Source: an uncultured Magnetospirillum sp. (lineage in GTDB: Bacteria; Pseudomonadota; Alphaproteobacteria; Rhodospirillales; Magnetospirillaceae). Taken from it: a DNA stretch of 54,006 nt. The notes under the pieces are model-generated. The model saw only the letters and a list, made by a program, of their open reading frames with translations, was not told the origin of the DNA and searched no databases. Positions 53,825 to 54,006 of this stretch are shown here, piece after piece; within the stretch, counting starts at the first letter, position 1, and the number at the start of each line of letters is the position of its first letter. Where the stretch lies: contig NZ_CAINTR010000055.1 in NCBI RefSeq assembly GCF_903853455.1, positions 1-54,006 of the forward strand. The letters run 5' to 3'. A program made the position numbers and the translations under genes.

Positions 53825-53864
53825 ACCACCTCAATGGCGGTATCAACACCGCCATTGAGGTGGT
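53825..53864. repeat. Perfect 17-bp inverted repeat, hairpin
   Basis: The arm ACCACCTCAATGGCGGT (53825-53841) is followed by a six-base loop ATCAAC and its exact complement (53848-53864). There is no T-run after it. It may be a mobile-element end or hairpin, a terminator, or a protein-binding site. Confidence 0.75.
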
Positions 53865-53905
53865 CCCCTCGCCATCCATCAGTTTGAGAACGAGGTGTTG
53901 ACGGC

Positions 53906-54006
53906 ATGAATCTGCGTGTGATTCAAGGAGTCCGCGTTTCTGCAAGCGTGGAGTCCGGCCGTGGGATCGTCGAATGGTGTTGCCGTCTGGGCAGAGGGGA
54001 TCAGAG
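53906..54006 (+). other. Open frame running off the window
   Basis: An ATG at 53906 opens a frame that continues past the end of the window (at least 33 codons). GAGG is upstream at a long distance. The start MNLRVIQGVRVSASVESG is not recognised. It could be the first gene inside the inserted DNA. Confidence 0.25.

Overview
The window is GC-rich, densely coded chromosomal DNA. It most resembles an alphaproteobacterium of the Rhodospirillales, probably Magnetospirillum or a close relative. The evidence is the rpoZ-rsh-pdxJ-acpS-lepB-rnc-era-recO order, a bifunctional Rsh, a SPOR-tailed DacA-like protein, many c-di-GMP and two-component proteins, and polyhydroxyalkanoate synthesis. Genus and species are inferred from gene content and sequence style only; no database was searched.

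Layout. 1-12.7 kb is mostly housekeeping: a lytic transglycosylase, a family 5 uracil-DNA glycosylase, a NYN-domain protein, rpoZ, rsh, pdxJ, acpS, lepB, rnc, era, recO and parC. Two copies of a three-hairpin intercistronic repeat lie in this part, and a nested inverted-repeat element follows era. 12.8-17.5 kb holds an orphan substrate-binding protein, an ABC-transporter-like protein whose Walker motifs are lost, and a D,D-carboxypeptidase. 17.6-27.2 kb is a five-gene block: exported FecR-like protein, CHASE2 adenylate cyclase, exported TPR-CHAT protease, metallo-beta-lactamase/cNMP-binding-like protein, and lipoprotein. The last three genes overlap stop-to-start. I consider this the best candidate for an undescribed envelope-signalling system.

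27.2-35 kb has a sensor kinase, recG, sdhE and mfd. 35-41.6 kb has a class V aminotransferase, an odd periplasmic metal-adaptor/cytochrome c fusion, a FrnE-like oxidoreductase, a fully degenerate PleD-like protein and phaC. 41.9-46.5 kb is a kinase, two small response regulators and a REC-PAS-GGDEF-EAL protein in tandem. 46.5-52.3 kb has a methyltransferase converging on an OGT-like glycosyltransferase, then a metallophosphoesterase, a lipid kinase and a membrane diguanylate cyclase.

At the right edge an acyl-CoA synthetase gene is cut off near 53.39 kb by lower-GC sequence. That sequence carries a small repetitive ORF and a perfect 17-bp hairpin, so it looks like the edge of inserted DNA. 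I found no rRNA, tRNA, CRISPR array or recognisable transposase.
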